Shown here one piece after another: positions 1-8,046 of a DNA stretch of 23,927 nucleotides. The notes below the pieces were generated by a model. It saw only the letters and a program-made list of their open reading frames with translations, had not been told where the DNA came from and searched no databases. Position 1 is the stretch's first letter. Each line of letters begins with the position of its first letter. Position numbers and translations under genes: made by a program. This DNA is from an uncultured Senegalimassilia sp. (GTDB lineage: Bacteria; Actinomycetota; Coriobacteriia; Coriobacteriales; Eggerthellaceae): the NCBI RefSeq assembly GCF_902464545.1, contig NZ_CABQJR010000034.1:1-23927 (forward strand), given 5' to 3'.

Positions 1-27
1 CTTCCATGGGTTATACCCTAAGAGCAA

Positions 28-48
28 ACCACCCGCTATGCGGGTGGT
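28..48. repeat. Perfect hairpin, 9-bp arms and 3-base loop
   Basis: The arms ACCACCCGC (28-36) and GCGGGTGGT (40-48) are exact reverse complements around TAT. No T-run follows on the plus strand and only TTTG follows on the minus strand, so it is at best a weak terminator. It could also be a dispersed intergenic palindrome, but one copy in one window cannot show that. Confidence 0.55.
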
Positions 49-283
49 CCTGATTTGATGTCCGGTCCGGCATTTGGGCGCGCCCTGCGTGTGGCGGTTG
101 GCGTTCGGGGTTCGCTTAGGAGGGTTTTGGGTTGGGATGGTCACTGGATGCCGTTGACCGATATCGAAAACCTCCAAGGGCGGAAACGGTTGCGACAAGC
201 ATGCACCAACAAGGGGCACGCCTTATGTGGCGCTGTCAATGACGCTCGATTGTGTTATGCGGGGTTTATAGGTGCGGGCAATG

Positions 284-306
284 AAAAAGGGCGCCTAAGC
301 GCCCTT
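284..306 (-). terminator. Intrinsic terminator of the leftward small gene
   Basis: Arms AAGGGCGC (287-294) and GCGCCCTT (299-306) are perfectly complementary around a 4-base loop. Read on the minus strand, the hairpin is followed by a run of Ts (the complement of the As at 284-288). It lies about 30 bases beyond the stop codon of the 335-697 gene. Confidence 0.8.
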
Positions 307-334
307 AATCGTTTACGGAAGAGGGGATTGCGAG

Positions 335-697
335 TTATCCCACAAACCTGCCCAACAAAAAACCGATGATCACGCATGCAGCAGCGAAGCAAGCCGAAAG
401 ACCCACAAGCCGGGTGTCATGATGCTTATCTCGGTTGCGCTCTTCCTGCTCCTTGCGCTTGGCGGGGAAGTAGGAGTAGCCGTCGGTGGTGATGGCTACC
501 ACAGTGCCTCGGCGATCGTCCGGACGCTTGGCGAGCGCGCCTCGTTCGATCAGCTCGCGCTGCAGATCATCGTCGGGACGCAACGGGAATGCGCAGCGAT
601 ACACCAGCTCGCCGTCGACGGTGCAGGTTGCGCGTTCGTAATCAAGCAAGCGGCCAAGTTCCCGCTCTTGCAGGATGTTCAATTCGATGGAAGCCAT
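335..697 (-). CDS. Hypothetical tail-anchored small protein, 120 aa
   Basis: I do not recognise a family. The ATG at 695-697 has a good ribosome binding site (AGAGGA, about 6 bases away) and the gene ends before a clear intrinsic terminator, so it looks expressed on its own. The first 85 residues are charged and soluble; the stretch with DGELVYRC and then RPDDRRGTVVAITTDG resembles a winged-helix layout only loosely. A Lys/Arg/Glu-rich linker (about 79-92) is followed by one hydrophobic segment (about 97-119) reaching the C-terminus. That suggests a tail-anchored membrane protein facing the cytoplasm. It points away from tig. The plus-strand frame at 419-754 is its shadow. Confidence 0.65.
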   Translation of the reverse strand: MASIELNILQERELGRLLDYERATCTVDGELVYRCAFPLRPDDDLQRELIERGALAKRPDDRRGTVVAITTDGYSYFPAKRKEQEERNRDKHHDTRLVGLSACFAAACVIIGFLLGRFVG

Positions 698-867
698 GAT
701 GATTTCCTCTGGTGCGTTGAGTGTGCGTTTTCAGATATAGTTATGATACCCTGAACAGGTTCGTTTTGGTAGGCAAATGTGGCAAGCGGCGCGGTGGTTT
801 TCACGCGTCCCATTGCGCGGCCGATGCTTGCGTTTCCGTGGTTCGTTCGTGAACGCGGGACCTTAGC

Positions 868-896
868 TTTATCGAGCGGGTGGAATGTGCCATAAT
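868..896 (+). promoter_or_regulatory. Candidate promoter of tig
   Basis: TTTATC (868-873) and CATAAT (891-896) are separated by exactly 17 bases and lie about 55 bases before the trigger factor start. The -10 box is good, the -35 box only fair. Confidence 0.4.
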
Positions 897-950
897 AACA
901 GGTCGGTGCGCTATAGCACCTATGAGCAAGTAACGATGGAGGATAGCTAC

Positions 951-2333
951 GTGGAAACTAAAGTTGAGGCTCTTGAGGGCAACCGCGCGAAGGTGACCAT
1001 CACCCTCGATGCCAAGGACGTCGACGCCCGTATCAAGAATACGTATAAGGAATTCGCTAACAAGTACAACTTCCCCGGGTTCCGCAAGGGCAAGGCCCCG
1101 CGTCCCATTATCGACAACGCTCTGGGCAAGGATGCCGTCCGCGCTTCCGTCGCCGACGAAGTGGTGAACGGGCTTTCCCCCATCGCCATCGACGAAAAGG
1201 GCCTGTTCCCGATCAGCAAGCCTGAGTTCGCTGAGGAGCCCGGCCTGGTCGAGGACGGCAAGGAGTATTCCTACACCTTCACCATCGAGTGCAAGCCCGA
1301 GGTCGAGCTGGACAGCTACGAGCCCGTCGAGATCGAGCTTCCCGGCGAAGAGGCCACCGATGAGGAGATCGAAGATCAGATCGAGCACTTCCGCGAGCAT
1401 TACTTCACGTTCAAGGATGCCCCGGCCAACACCAAGGTCAAGGTCGACTCCGAGCTGACCATCGCCATGAAGTCCACCGACGACAAGGGCGAGGCCATCG
1501 AGAGCCTGTCCACCGAGGAGCGCCCCTACACCATGGGCGCCGGCCTTCTGCCCGAGGAGTTCGAGGAGAAGCTGGTGGGCCTGAAGAAGGGCCAGACCGC
1601 AGAGTTCGACCTAGACATGCCGGCCAACCCGCCCGTTCTGCTGCGCGCCCTCAAGGACAAGACCGAGAAGATCCACTTCGACGTCGAGGTCAAGGCCGTC
1701 CGCAAGAAGATCCTCCCCGAGGTCACCGATGAGTGGGTCAAGGAGACCCTGGGCTTCGAGAGCGTCGAGGACCTGCGCACTCGTCTGGCCGAGAGCCTGA
1801 CCGCTCAGAAGAAGTCCATGCTGCCGGGCCTGAAGGAGCGCGCTTGCCTGAACAAGCTCATCGAGCGCATGGATGTCGAGGTTCCCGCTGCCATGGCCGA
1901 GGCTGCCGAGGCTAACCTGCTGCAGGAGCTGTTCCAGCAGCTGCAGGCTTCCGGCATGTCCTTCGACGCCTATCTGCAGCAGATGGGCCTGAAGGCCGAG
2001 AACTTCAAGGACGACATCAAGCTGCAGGCCGCTGACAACGTCAAGCAGGACCTGGCTCTGGATGCCTGGGCACGTCATTTCGACATGCAGGTCTCCGACG
2101 CCGATGTCACCATGGAGTTCGTGAAGTCCGGCGTCGAGGATCCGGCTGCCCTGGAAGAGGATTGGCGCAAGAACGGCCAGCTTCACATGGTGCGCGAGGG
2201 CGTGCTGCGCACGAAGGCCGTCATGGACCTGATGGACAAGGCGGTTGTTACCGAGGTTCAGCCGAAGGCCGCCGACGAGAAGCCGGCCAAGAAGACCGCT
2301 AAGAAGGCTGCCAAGGCCGACGACGCCGAATAG
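951..2333 (+). CDS. tig: Trigger factor, ribosome-associated chaperone / prolyl isomerase
   Basis: Trigger factor binds the ribosome exit tunnel and holds nascent chains. GTG at 951 is chosen as start because GGAGG (938-942) lies 8 bases upstream and the protein then opens with VETKVEALEGNRAKV, as the family does. An in-frame ATG at 936 lacks such a site. The product is 460 aa. The ribosome-docking signature GFRK is at residues 43-46 in the N domain (about 1-115). An FKBP-type domain spans about 160-245, containing GAGLLPEEFEEKLVGLKKGQ. The helical C domain follows, then a Lys/Ala-rich tail (about 430-460) typical of high-GC organisms. A long GC-rich hairpin separates it from clpP, the usual neighbour. 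Confidence 0.96.
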   Translation: METKVEALEGNRAKVTITLDAKDVDARIKNTYKEFANKYNFPGFRKGKAPRPIIDNALGKDAVRASVADEVVNGLSPIAIDEKGLFPISKPEFAEEPGLVEDGKEYSYTFTIECKPEVELDSYEPVEIELPGEEATDEEIEDQIEHFREHYFTFKDAPANTKVKVDSELTIAMKSTDDKGEAIESLSTEERPYTMGAGLLPEEFEEKLVGLKKGQTAEFDLDMPANPPVLLRALKDKTEKIHFDVEVKAVRKKILPEVTDEWVKETLGFESVEDLRTRLAESLTAQKKSMLPGLKERACLNKLIERMDVEVPAAMAEAAEANLLQELFQQLQASGMSFDAYLQQMGLKAENFKDDIKLQAADNVKQDLALDAWARHFDMQVSDADVTMEFVKSGVEDPAALEEDWRKNGQLHMVREGVLRTKAVMDLMDKAVVTEVQPKAADEKPAKKTAKKAAKADDAE

Positions 2334-2353
2334 CACAAGCTGTCAGCCATTTT

Positions 2354-2404
2354 CAGCCCGCCCAGGAGGTGCGCGCGTGATCGTGCGCACGCCTGGGCGG
2401 GCTG
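2354..2404. terminator. Long GC-rich stem-loop after tig
   Basis: A 13-bp perfect stem (CAGCCCGCCCAGG at 2354-2366 with its complement at 2392-2404) encloses a second 6-bp stem (GTGCGC 2369-2374 / GCGCAC 2385-2390). No T-run follows, so it may be a weak terminator, an RNA-stabilising 3' structure or an attenuator between tig and clpP. Confidence 0.6.
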
Positions 2405-2515
2405 TGGTTACTCCATGAATGCGTCATAGCGCTTGCGCGCGCGGCCATGTTGCCGCACTATAGCTATCAAACCTTTTGGCCGCTGCGGCGGCTTTTCAAG
2501 AGAAGCGAGGCTTAC

Positions 2516-3136
2516 ATGAGTTTCAACCCACATTCTGCTCTGATCCCCTACGTTGTGGAGCAGTCGCCGCGTGGCGAGCGCAGCTACGATATCTATTCCC
2601 GCCTGCTCAACGAGCGCATCATCTTCTTGGGCGAGCAGATCGACGACCAGGTGGCCAACTCCGTTGTCGCGCAGCTGCTTCATCTGGAGTCGGCTGATCC
2701 TGAAAAGGACATCAGCCTCTACATCAACTCCCCGGGCGGCAGCGTGACCGCTGGTCTGGGCATCCTTGATACCATGAACTTCATCAAGTGCGACGTTTCC
2801 ACCATCTGCTTGGGCGAATGCGCTTCCATGGCGGCCGTGTTGCTGTCCAACGGCGCGAAGGGCAAGCGTCTGTGCCTGCCCAATTCCATGGTGCTCATCC
2901 ATCAGCCTTCTGGTGGGGCTCAGGGTCAGCAGACCGAGATCGCCATCGTGGCAGACTTCATGCTGAAAACTCGCCAGCGCCTGAACAAGATCCTGGCCGA
3001 TAACACCGGTCAGTCTCTGGAAACCATCCAGCGCGACACCGAACGCGACAATTACATGACCGCCGAGCAGGCTCTCGAGTACGGCCTTGTCGACCGTATC
3101 GTCACGTCCCGTGCGGCAATGGCCAAATCTGAATAG
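2516..3136 (+). CDS. clpP: ATP-dependent Clp protease proteolytic subunit ClpP
   Basis: ClpP forms the barrel-shaped serine protease that degrades substrates unfolded by ClpX. The ATG at 2516 has GCGAGG just upstream and gives a 206-aa protein of normal length; an in-frame ATG at 2447 would add 23 residues not seen in the family. The catalytic triad is S104 (in GECASM), H129 (in MVLIHQPSGG) and D178 (in RDTERDNY), with the standard spacings of 25 and 49 residues. The substrate-groove motif NSPGGSVTAG is at residues 71-80. clpX starts 14 bases after the stop, so the two are co-transcribed. The upstream 110 bases contain TTGCGC (2433) and CACTAT (2456) 17 bases apart, a weak promoter candidate. 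Confidence 0.97.
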   Translation: MSFNPHSALIPYVVEQSPRGERSYDIYSRLLNERIIFLGEQIDDQVANSVVAQLLHLESADPEKDISLYINSPGGSVTAGLGILDTMNFIKCDVSTICLGECASMAAVLLSNGAKGKRLCLPNSMVLIHQPSGGAQGQQTEIAIVADFMLKTRQRLNKILADNTGQSLETIQRDTERDNYMTAEQALEYGLVDRIVTSRAAMAKSE

Positions 3137-3150
3137 GAACGATAATCTCG

Positions 3151-4503
3151 ATGAACGATAGACACGACGATCAATACGCGGGCAAGGACCCAAAGGACAT
3201 CGTGTGCGCATTCTGCGGTAAGCATCCGCATCAGGTTGCGGCCATGATCTCGGGCCCGAACGGCATCTATATCTGCGATGAGTGCATCTCCGTATGCGCT
3301 GACGCCATGATGCGCGACCTGGGTTTGCAGGTGCCCGCCATGGGCGAAGCCGGTAACGACAGGGTTGTAGAGGCTCATATGGAGCAAGCCGCGGCGCCTA
3401 GCCCCGAGCTCGTGCTCTCGCAGCTCCCTACGCCTCATGAGCTGTATGCCGAATTGTCCGAGCATGTAGTGGGGCAGGAGGCTGCGAAACGGGCTTTGTC
3501 CGTTGCGGTGTATAACCATTACAAGCGCATCAGCCTTGGCGAGCAGGCCAAGGAAGGCGATGTCGAGCTCGCGAAATCGAACATCATGTTGTTGGGGCCT
3601 ACGGGCTCCGGCAAAACGCTGCTTGCCCAAACGCTCGCCCGTACGCTGCAGGTTCCGTTCGCCATCGCGGATGCGACCACGCTCACCGAGGCCGGTTATG
3701 TCGGCGAGGACGTCGAGAACATCCTGCTCAAGCTCATCACGGCTGCTGATTTCAATATCGAGCGAGCCGAGATCGGCATCATCTACATCGACGAGATCGA
3801 CAAGGTGGCCCGTAAGGCTGAGAACCTTTCCATCACGCGCGATGTGTCCGGCGAAGGCGTTCAGCAGGCGCTGCTCAAGATCGTGGAGGGCACCGAGGCG
3901 TCCGTGCCGCCGCAGGGCGGCCGTAAGCATCCTCAGCAGGAGCTTATCCATATCGACACCACCAACATCCTGTTCATCCTGGGCGGTGCGTTCGTGGGCT
4001 TGGCGGACATCATCGCCGAGCGCGTCGGCAAGTCGGGCTTGGGCTTCAATGCCGATATGCCCGAGTCGAAAAAACACGCGGATGCCGCGCTGCTTGCGCA
4101 GGTTCTGCCTGAGGATCTTAACAAGTTCGGCATGATCCCCGAATTCGTCGGCCGCATCCCGGTCGTCACCAGCTTGTCCGAGCTTTCCGAGGATGATCTG
4201 GTGCGCATCCTGACCGAGCCGAAGAACGCGTTGGTCAAGCAGTACAAGCGCATGTTCGAATTCGAGGAATCCGAGCTGACGTTTACCGACGAGTCCCTTC
4301 GCGCCATCGCGCGCGAGGCTTTGGAGCACGGCACGGGCGCGCGCGGTCTGCGCAGCATCTGCGAGCGCGTGCTGCAAAACGTTATGTATGACCTGCCGGA
4401 GCACGAAGGTGCTTCGACGGTGGTGGTTCGCGCCACCGATATCACGGGGGAGACCCCCCCGGTGATCGCCTCTATTCCCGAGCAACCGGAGATGAGCGTC
4501 TAA
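3151..4503 (+). CDS. clpX: ATP-dependent Clp protease unfoldase subunit ClpX
   Basis: ClpX is the AAA+ unfoldase that feeds tagged proteins to ClpP. The 450-aa product has the N-terminal zinc-binding domain with C19-X2-C22 and C42-X2-C45, Walker A GPTGSGKT at 149-156, the pore loop GYVG at 182-185 and Walker B IDE with D214/E215. The LGF tripeptide at 297-299 corresponds to the IGF loop that docks on ClpP. A sensor-2 region (GTGARGLRS) lies near the C-terminus. It is slightly longer than the E. coli protein. It follows clpP by 14 bases and ends one base before the valS ATG, so the three genes form one unit. Confidence 0.97.
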   Translation: MNDRHDDQYAGKDPKDIVCAFCGKHPHQVAAMISGPNGIYICDECISVCADAMMRDLGLQVPAMGEAGNDRVVEAHMEQAAAPSPELVLSQLPTPHELYAELSEHVVGQEAAKRALSVAVYNHYKRISLGEQAKEGDVELAKSNIMLLGPTGSGKTLLAQTLARTLQVPFAIADATTLTEAGYVGEDVENILLKLITAADFNIERAEIGIIYIDEIDKVARKAENLSITRDVSGEGVQQALLKIVEGTEASVPPQGGRKHPQQELIHIDTTNILFILGGAFVGLADIIAERVGKSGLGFNADMPESKKHADAALLAQVLPEDLNKFGMIPEFVGRIPVVTSLSELSEDDLVRILTEPKNALVKQYKRMFEFEESELTFTDESLRAIAREALEHGTGARGLRSICERVLQNVMYDLPEHEGASTVVVRATDITGETPPVIASIPEQPEMSV

Positions 4504-4504
4504 C

Positions 4505-7180
4505 ATGGAAGAAATGCCGAAAACCTACGATACCGCCGCCGTTGAGCAGCGCATGCTGGACAAGTGGCTTGAGGGCGACTATTACCGTCGCAGTGCCGGC
4601 GTCGGTGATTGCACGGTGACCATCCCGCCGCCGAACGTCACGGGCAAGCTGCATATGGGCCATGCCATGGATGACACCATCCAGGATACCTTTGTGCGCT
4701 TCAACCGCATGCGCGGGCGTTCCACGCGCTGGATCCTGGGAACGGACCACGCTGGCATCGCCACGCAGACCAAGGTGGACAAGAAGCTTGCCGCCGAGGG
4801 CATCTCGCGTCGCGAGATCGGCCGCGAGAAGTTTATCGATGCGTGCTGGGACTGGACCAACGAGTACGGCGGGTTCATCGTCGAGCAGGTCAAGCGCATG
4901 GGCTGCTCCGTTGATTTCTCCGATCCGCACTTCACCATGGATGACGATTACGCCAAGGGCGTGCGCAAGGTGTTCTGCGATTGGTATCACGACGACCTGA
5001 TCTATCGCGGCAAGCGCATCGTGAACTGGTGCCCGCATTGCACCACGGCCATCGCCGATGACGAGGCCGAGTACAAAGAGGAAGACGGCCATCTGTGGCA
5101 TCTGCGCTACCCGTTGGTCGAGCCTATCGACGGCCAGGATTACATCGTGGTCGCAACCACCCGTCCCGAAACCATGCTGGGCGACACGGGCGTTGCGGTG
5201 TCTCCGAAAGACCATGATAAGGATAAGTTCGTGGGCGCGAAGGTCATGCTGCCCATCATGGATCGCGAAATCCCGATCTTCTCCGATTTCTATGTCGACG
5301 CGGGTTTCGGCTCTGGTTTCGTGAAGGTCACTCCTGCCCATGACCCCAACGACTTCGCCATGGGCGAGCGCCACGGGTTGGAGAAGATCAACATCTTCGA
5401 CGAGACGGCGCATGTCGTTGAGGGCTACGGCGAGTTCACCGGCATGAGCCGTGAGGAGTGCCGCGAGGCCGTGGTGGCGTGGTTCGAGGAGCACGGCCTG
5501 CTCGATCACGTTGAGGACCATCATCACTCGGTCATGCATTGCTACCGTTGCGACTCTGCATTGGAGCCGTGGCTGTCCGAGCAGTGGTTCGTTGCCGTCG
5601 ACAAGCTGAAGGGGCCGGCCACCGAAGCCGTCACCTCCGGCAACATCAAGTTCCATCCTGAGCGCTGGACGCAATCCTACCTTACCTGGATGGAGAACCT
5701 TAAGGACTGGTGCATCTCCCGCCAGCTGTGGTGGGGTCATCGCATCCCCGTGTTCTACTGCGAGGATTGCGGTTGGGAAGATGCGCTCATGGAGGACACC
5801 GATGTGTGCCCGAAGTGCGGCGGCCATCACGTGCGCCAGGACGAGGATGTTCTGGACACCTGGTTCTCCAGCCAGCTGTGGACCTTCGCCACGCAGGGTT
5901 GGCCCGACAACATGGAGCTTCTAAAGGGGCATCATCCCACGGCCGCGTTGTTCACCGCGCGCGATATCATCGCGCTGTGGGTTGCTCGCATGATTATGGC
6001 CTCCACGTACTTCCTGGACGAGATTCCGTTCCATGACGTGGTCATTTACGCCACCATCCTGGCCAAGGACGGCACCCGCATGTCCAAGTCCAAGGGCAAC
6101 GGCGTCAACCCCATGGACCTTATCGAGAAGTACGGCGCCGATGCCATGCGCTTCAACCTGCTCACGCTGGTCACCAACAACCAGGACGTCCGCTTCGATG
6201 CCAACATCGACAAGAAGACCCGCGAGCTTATCGACAGCCCGCGTACCGAGCAGGCGCGTTCGTTCGTTACGAAGATTTGGAATGCTAGCCGCTTCGTGCT
6301 CGGTAACCTGGAGGGCTTCACTCCTGGCGAGCCCGTGGCGCGCACTCAGGCGGATGCGTGGATCTTCAGCCGCCTTGCCCGCCTTTCCCAGGTGGTCACC
6401 GACGGTCTGTCCGCATACCAGTTCGGCGAGGTTGCGCGCGAGCTGCACAACTTCTTCTGGAACGAGTTCTGCGACTGGTATATCGAGTTCTCGAAGGCCA
6501 GCTTGCGCGCCGAAGGCGAGGAGCGCCTGCAGACACAGCGCAACCTGGTGTTCGTGCTGGACAACGCGCTTCGTCTGCTGCATCCGGCCATGCCGTTCGT
6601 GACCGAGGCCATCTGGGAGCATCTGCCCAAGGCCGAAGGCGAGAAGCCCGCGCTCATGGTTGCGGCTTGGCCCGAGCCTGAGACGCTTGCGTCCTGGATC
6701 GACCCCGACGCTGAGCGCGCGGTCAGCATGCTGTGCGGCGTCGTGGGCGCCGTGCGCTCCACGCGTGCCCGCTACGGCATCAGCCCGAAGCAGGAGCTTG
6801 CGGTTGTGGTGAATGCTCAGCCCGAGAACGTATCCGTGCTCGAGGAGCTTTCCTCGCAAATCTCCGTCATGGCCCGCGTGTCCGAGTTCACGGTTGCCGC
6901 TGGCGCGCCTAAGCCCGCCGAAAGCGCGGCTGTGGTGGTCGAGGGTGCCGAGGTGTACAGCGTGCTCACCGGCATGGTCGATTTCGATGCCGAGCGCACC
7001 CGTCTTGCCAAGGAGCAGAAGAAGCTGGCCGGCGATGCCGCCAAGTTCTCCAAGAAGCTGTCCAATCCGGGCTTCTTGGCAAAGGCTGCCCCTGAGATCG
7101 TGGAGAAGGACCGCGCCAAGCTTGCCGAGATCGAGGATCAGCTGGCCCGCGTAGAGGCTCAGCTGGTCGAACTCGGGTAG
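4505..7180 (+). CDS. valS: Valyl-tRNA synthetase
   Basis: This class I enzyme charges tRNA-Val with valine in the cytoplasm and edits threonine. The 891-aa product carries the HIGH box as HMGH (50-53), the family's NWCPHC stretch (C176, C179), an editing domain with TTRPETMLGDT, a zinc-ribbon insertion (C419, C422, C435, C438) and the KMSKS box as RMSKS (525-529). An anticodon-binding domain follows. The last 65 or so residues form the charged coiled-coil tRNA arm typical of ValRS. The ATG at 4505 is one base after the clpX stop; an alternative in-frame ATG at 4514 would shorten it by three residues. No folC follows, unlike in many Gram-positives. Confidence 0.97.
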   Translation: MEEMPKTYDTAAVEQRMLDKWLEGDYYRRSAGVGDCTVTIPPPNVTGKLHMGHAMDDTIQDTFVRFNRMRGRSTRWILGTDHAGIATQTKVDKKLAAEGISRREIGREKFIDACWDWTNEYGGFIVEQVKRMGCSVDFSDPHFTMDDDYAKGVRKVFCDWYHDDLIYRGKRIVNWCPHCTTAIADDEAEYKEEDGHLWHLRYPLVEPIDGQDYIVVATTRPETMLGDTGVAVSPKDHDKDKFVGAKVMLPIMDREIPIFSDFYVDAGFGSGFVKVTPAHDPNDFAMGERHGLEKINIFDETAHVVEGYGEFTGMSREECREAVVAWFEEHGLLDHVEDHHHSVMHCYRCDSALEPWLSEQWFVAVDKLKGPATEAVTSGNIKFHPERWTQSYLTWMENLKDWCISRQLWWGHRIPVFYCEDCGWEDALMEDTDVCPKCGGHHVRQDEDVLDTWFSSQLWTFATQGWPDNMELLKGHHPTAALFTARDIIALWVARMIMASTYFLDEIPFHDVVIYATILAKDGTRMSKSKGNGVNPMDLIEKYGADAMRFNLLTLVTNNQDVRFDANIDKKTRELIDSPRTEQARSFVTKIWNASRFVLGNLEGFTPGEPVARTQADAWIFSRLARLSQVVTDGLSAYQFGEVARELHNFFWNEFCDWYIEFSKASLRAEGEERLQTQRNLVFVLDNALRLLHPAMPFVTEAIWEHLPKAEGEKPALMVAAWPEPETLASWIDPDAERAVSMLCGVVGAVRSTRARYGISPKQELAVVVNAQPENVSVLEELSSQISVMARVSEFTVAAGAPKPAESAAVVVEGAEVYSVLTGMVDFDAERTRLAKEQKKLAGDAAKFSKKLSNPGFLAKAAPEIVEKDRAKLAEIEDQLARVEAQLVELG

Positions 7181-7215
7181 TTGTGAAGGAATTCGCAGCT
7201 AGCGGACCAAAAAAC

Positions 7216-7244
7216 TTGCACGATAAGGGCAATGGCGGTATACT
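7216..7244 (+). promoter_or_regulatory. Promoter of rplS
   Basis: TTGCAC (7216-7221), a spacer of exactly 17 bases and TATACT (7239-7244) form a near-consensus housekeeping promoter. The start of transcription would fall about 50 bases before the rplS ATG. Confidence 0.85.
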
Positions 7245-7303
7245 GTCCAACCGTGTCTTGTGACAAGTAAAGGTTTTACTGAACATATAAGAAGGAACAG
7301 GCA

Positions 7304-7651
7304 ATGGATATCATTCGCGCAATCGAGCAGCAGCAGATCAAGTCCGATCTCCCCGAATTCCACGTTGGCGACAACGTCAAGGTTCACTACCGCATCACCG
7401 AGGGTAACCGTGAGCGTATCCAGGTGTTCCAGGGCGACGTGATCCGTCGTCACGGCCATGGCGTTCGCGAGACGTTCACCGTCCGCAAGATCAGCTTCTC
7501 CATCGGCGTTGAGCGTACCTTCCCGGTGCACTCCCCGAAGATCGACAAGATCGAGGTCACCCGTAAGGGCGATGTCCGTCGTGCCAAGCTGTACTACCTC
7601 CGCGACAAGGTGGGCAAGGCCGCCAAGATCAAGGAGAAGTCCTTCCGCTAA
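7304..7651 (+). CDS. rplS: 50S ribosomal protein L19
   Basis: L19 sits at the interface of the 50S and 30S subunits. The 115-aa product has the normal family length and typical stretches: the N-terminal helix MDIIRAIEQQQIKSDLPEF, then VGDNVKVHYRITEGNRERIQ, FQGDVIRRHGHGVRETFTVRKIS and a basic C-terminus ending KIKEKSFR. GAAGGA at 7291-7296 lies 7 bases before the ATG. It is a single-gene transcript, with its own strong promoter 60 bases upstream and an intrinsic terminator about 25 bases downstream. The usual neighbours trmD and lepB are absent here. Confidence 0.97.
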   Translation: MDIIRAIEQQQIKSDLPEFHVGDNVKVHYRITEGNRERIQVFQGDVIRRHGHGVRETFTVRKISFSIGVERTFPVHSPKIDKIEVTRKGDVRRAKLYYLRDKVGKAAKIKEKSFR

Positions 7652-7676
7652 GCCGACATTCGGCATTTGCGACTTC

Positions 7677-7713
7677 AAGAACCCCTCATCCGAATGGAGG
7701 AGGGGTTCTTTTT
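7677..7713 (+). terminator. Intrinsic terminator of rplS
   Basis: Perfect 11-bp arms (AAGAACCCCTC at 7677-7687, complement at 7700-7710) are followed directly by TTTTT at 7709-7713. It is a textbook rho-independent terminator. Confidence 0.93.
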
Positions 7714-8046
7714 GATTCGCAACACGTCTAAATTTACTTGCGCTTGGATTTGGCTCTATCGGCTGGGACGAAAAAGGTCCGAGAGAGTATCGTTCATTTT
7801 TGTGTGGCGGCTGTGCTGGTTCGAGCGAAGTCAGATAGCTTCGAGAGGCTATCGTCCACGGAGCCGTTCTTGAGCTGAATGCAAATCGCGCAAATCCTAA
7901 CGCCGAGTGCGGCAGGGCCGGCCTTTTCGCGTGGCTTGCGCTGAATGCGAATCGTGCGATTCCGGACGTGATTTCGAGATAGGCTGCTTCCAGACCAGGG
8001 GTACTGGCGGCCATACGTTACTGCACGCCATACAGGAGAGGAAACC
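7714..8046. repeat. Non-coding rplS-rnhB interval with degenerate ~62-70 base repeats
   Basis: No gene is supported in these 333 bases. Two imperfect direct repeat pairs are visible: 7778-7796 with 7840-7858 (15 of 19 identical) and 7874-7897 with 7940-7963 (20 of 24 identical). The offsets are 62 and 66. Short YCGAG starts recur at 7779, 7841, 7903 and 7974. There is also a 6-bp stem (7834-7839 / 7848-7853) and a 6-bp palindrome GAATCG-TG-CGATTC (7949-7962). The tail carries the rnhB ribosome binding site. Confidence 0.4.

Larger units (their letters stand above)
1..334. other. Gene-poor stretch at window start
   Basis: No convincing gene is seen on either strand. The plus-strand open frame at 55-369 is rich in Arg/Gly, has no ribosome binding site and resembles no family I know. 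The stretch holds a perfect stem-loop at 28-48 and, at its right end, the terminator of the leftward gene that follows. No tRNA-like T-loop or acceptor stem was found. Confidence 0.6.

Noticed and set aside
55..369. Plus-strand frame of 104 codons at the window start
   Set aside because: No ribosome binding site, biased Arg/Gly/Leu composition, and it runs over the terminator of the leftward gene.
419..754. Plus-strand frame of 111 codons
   Set aside because: It is the shadow of the leftward 335-697 gene, which has a better start site and a terminator.
3052..4506. Long minus-strand frame (484 codons) opposite clpX
   Set aside because: clpX is certain by motif; the antisense frame reflects GC-rich codon bias. 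The long minus-strand frames at 4472-5830 and 5921-6859 opposite valS fail for the same reason.
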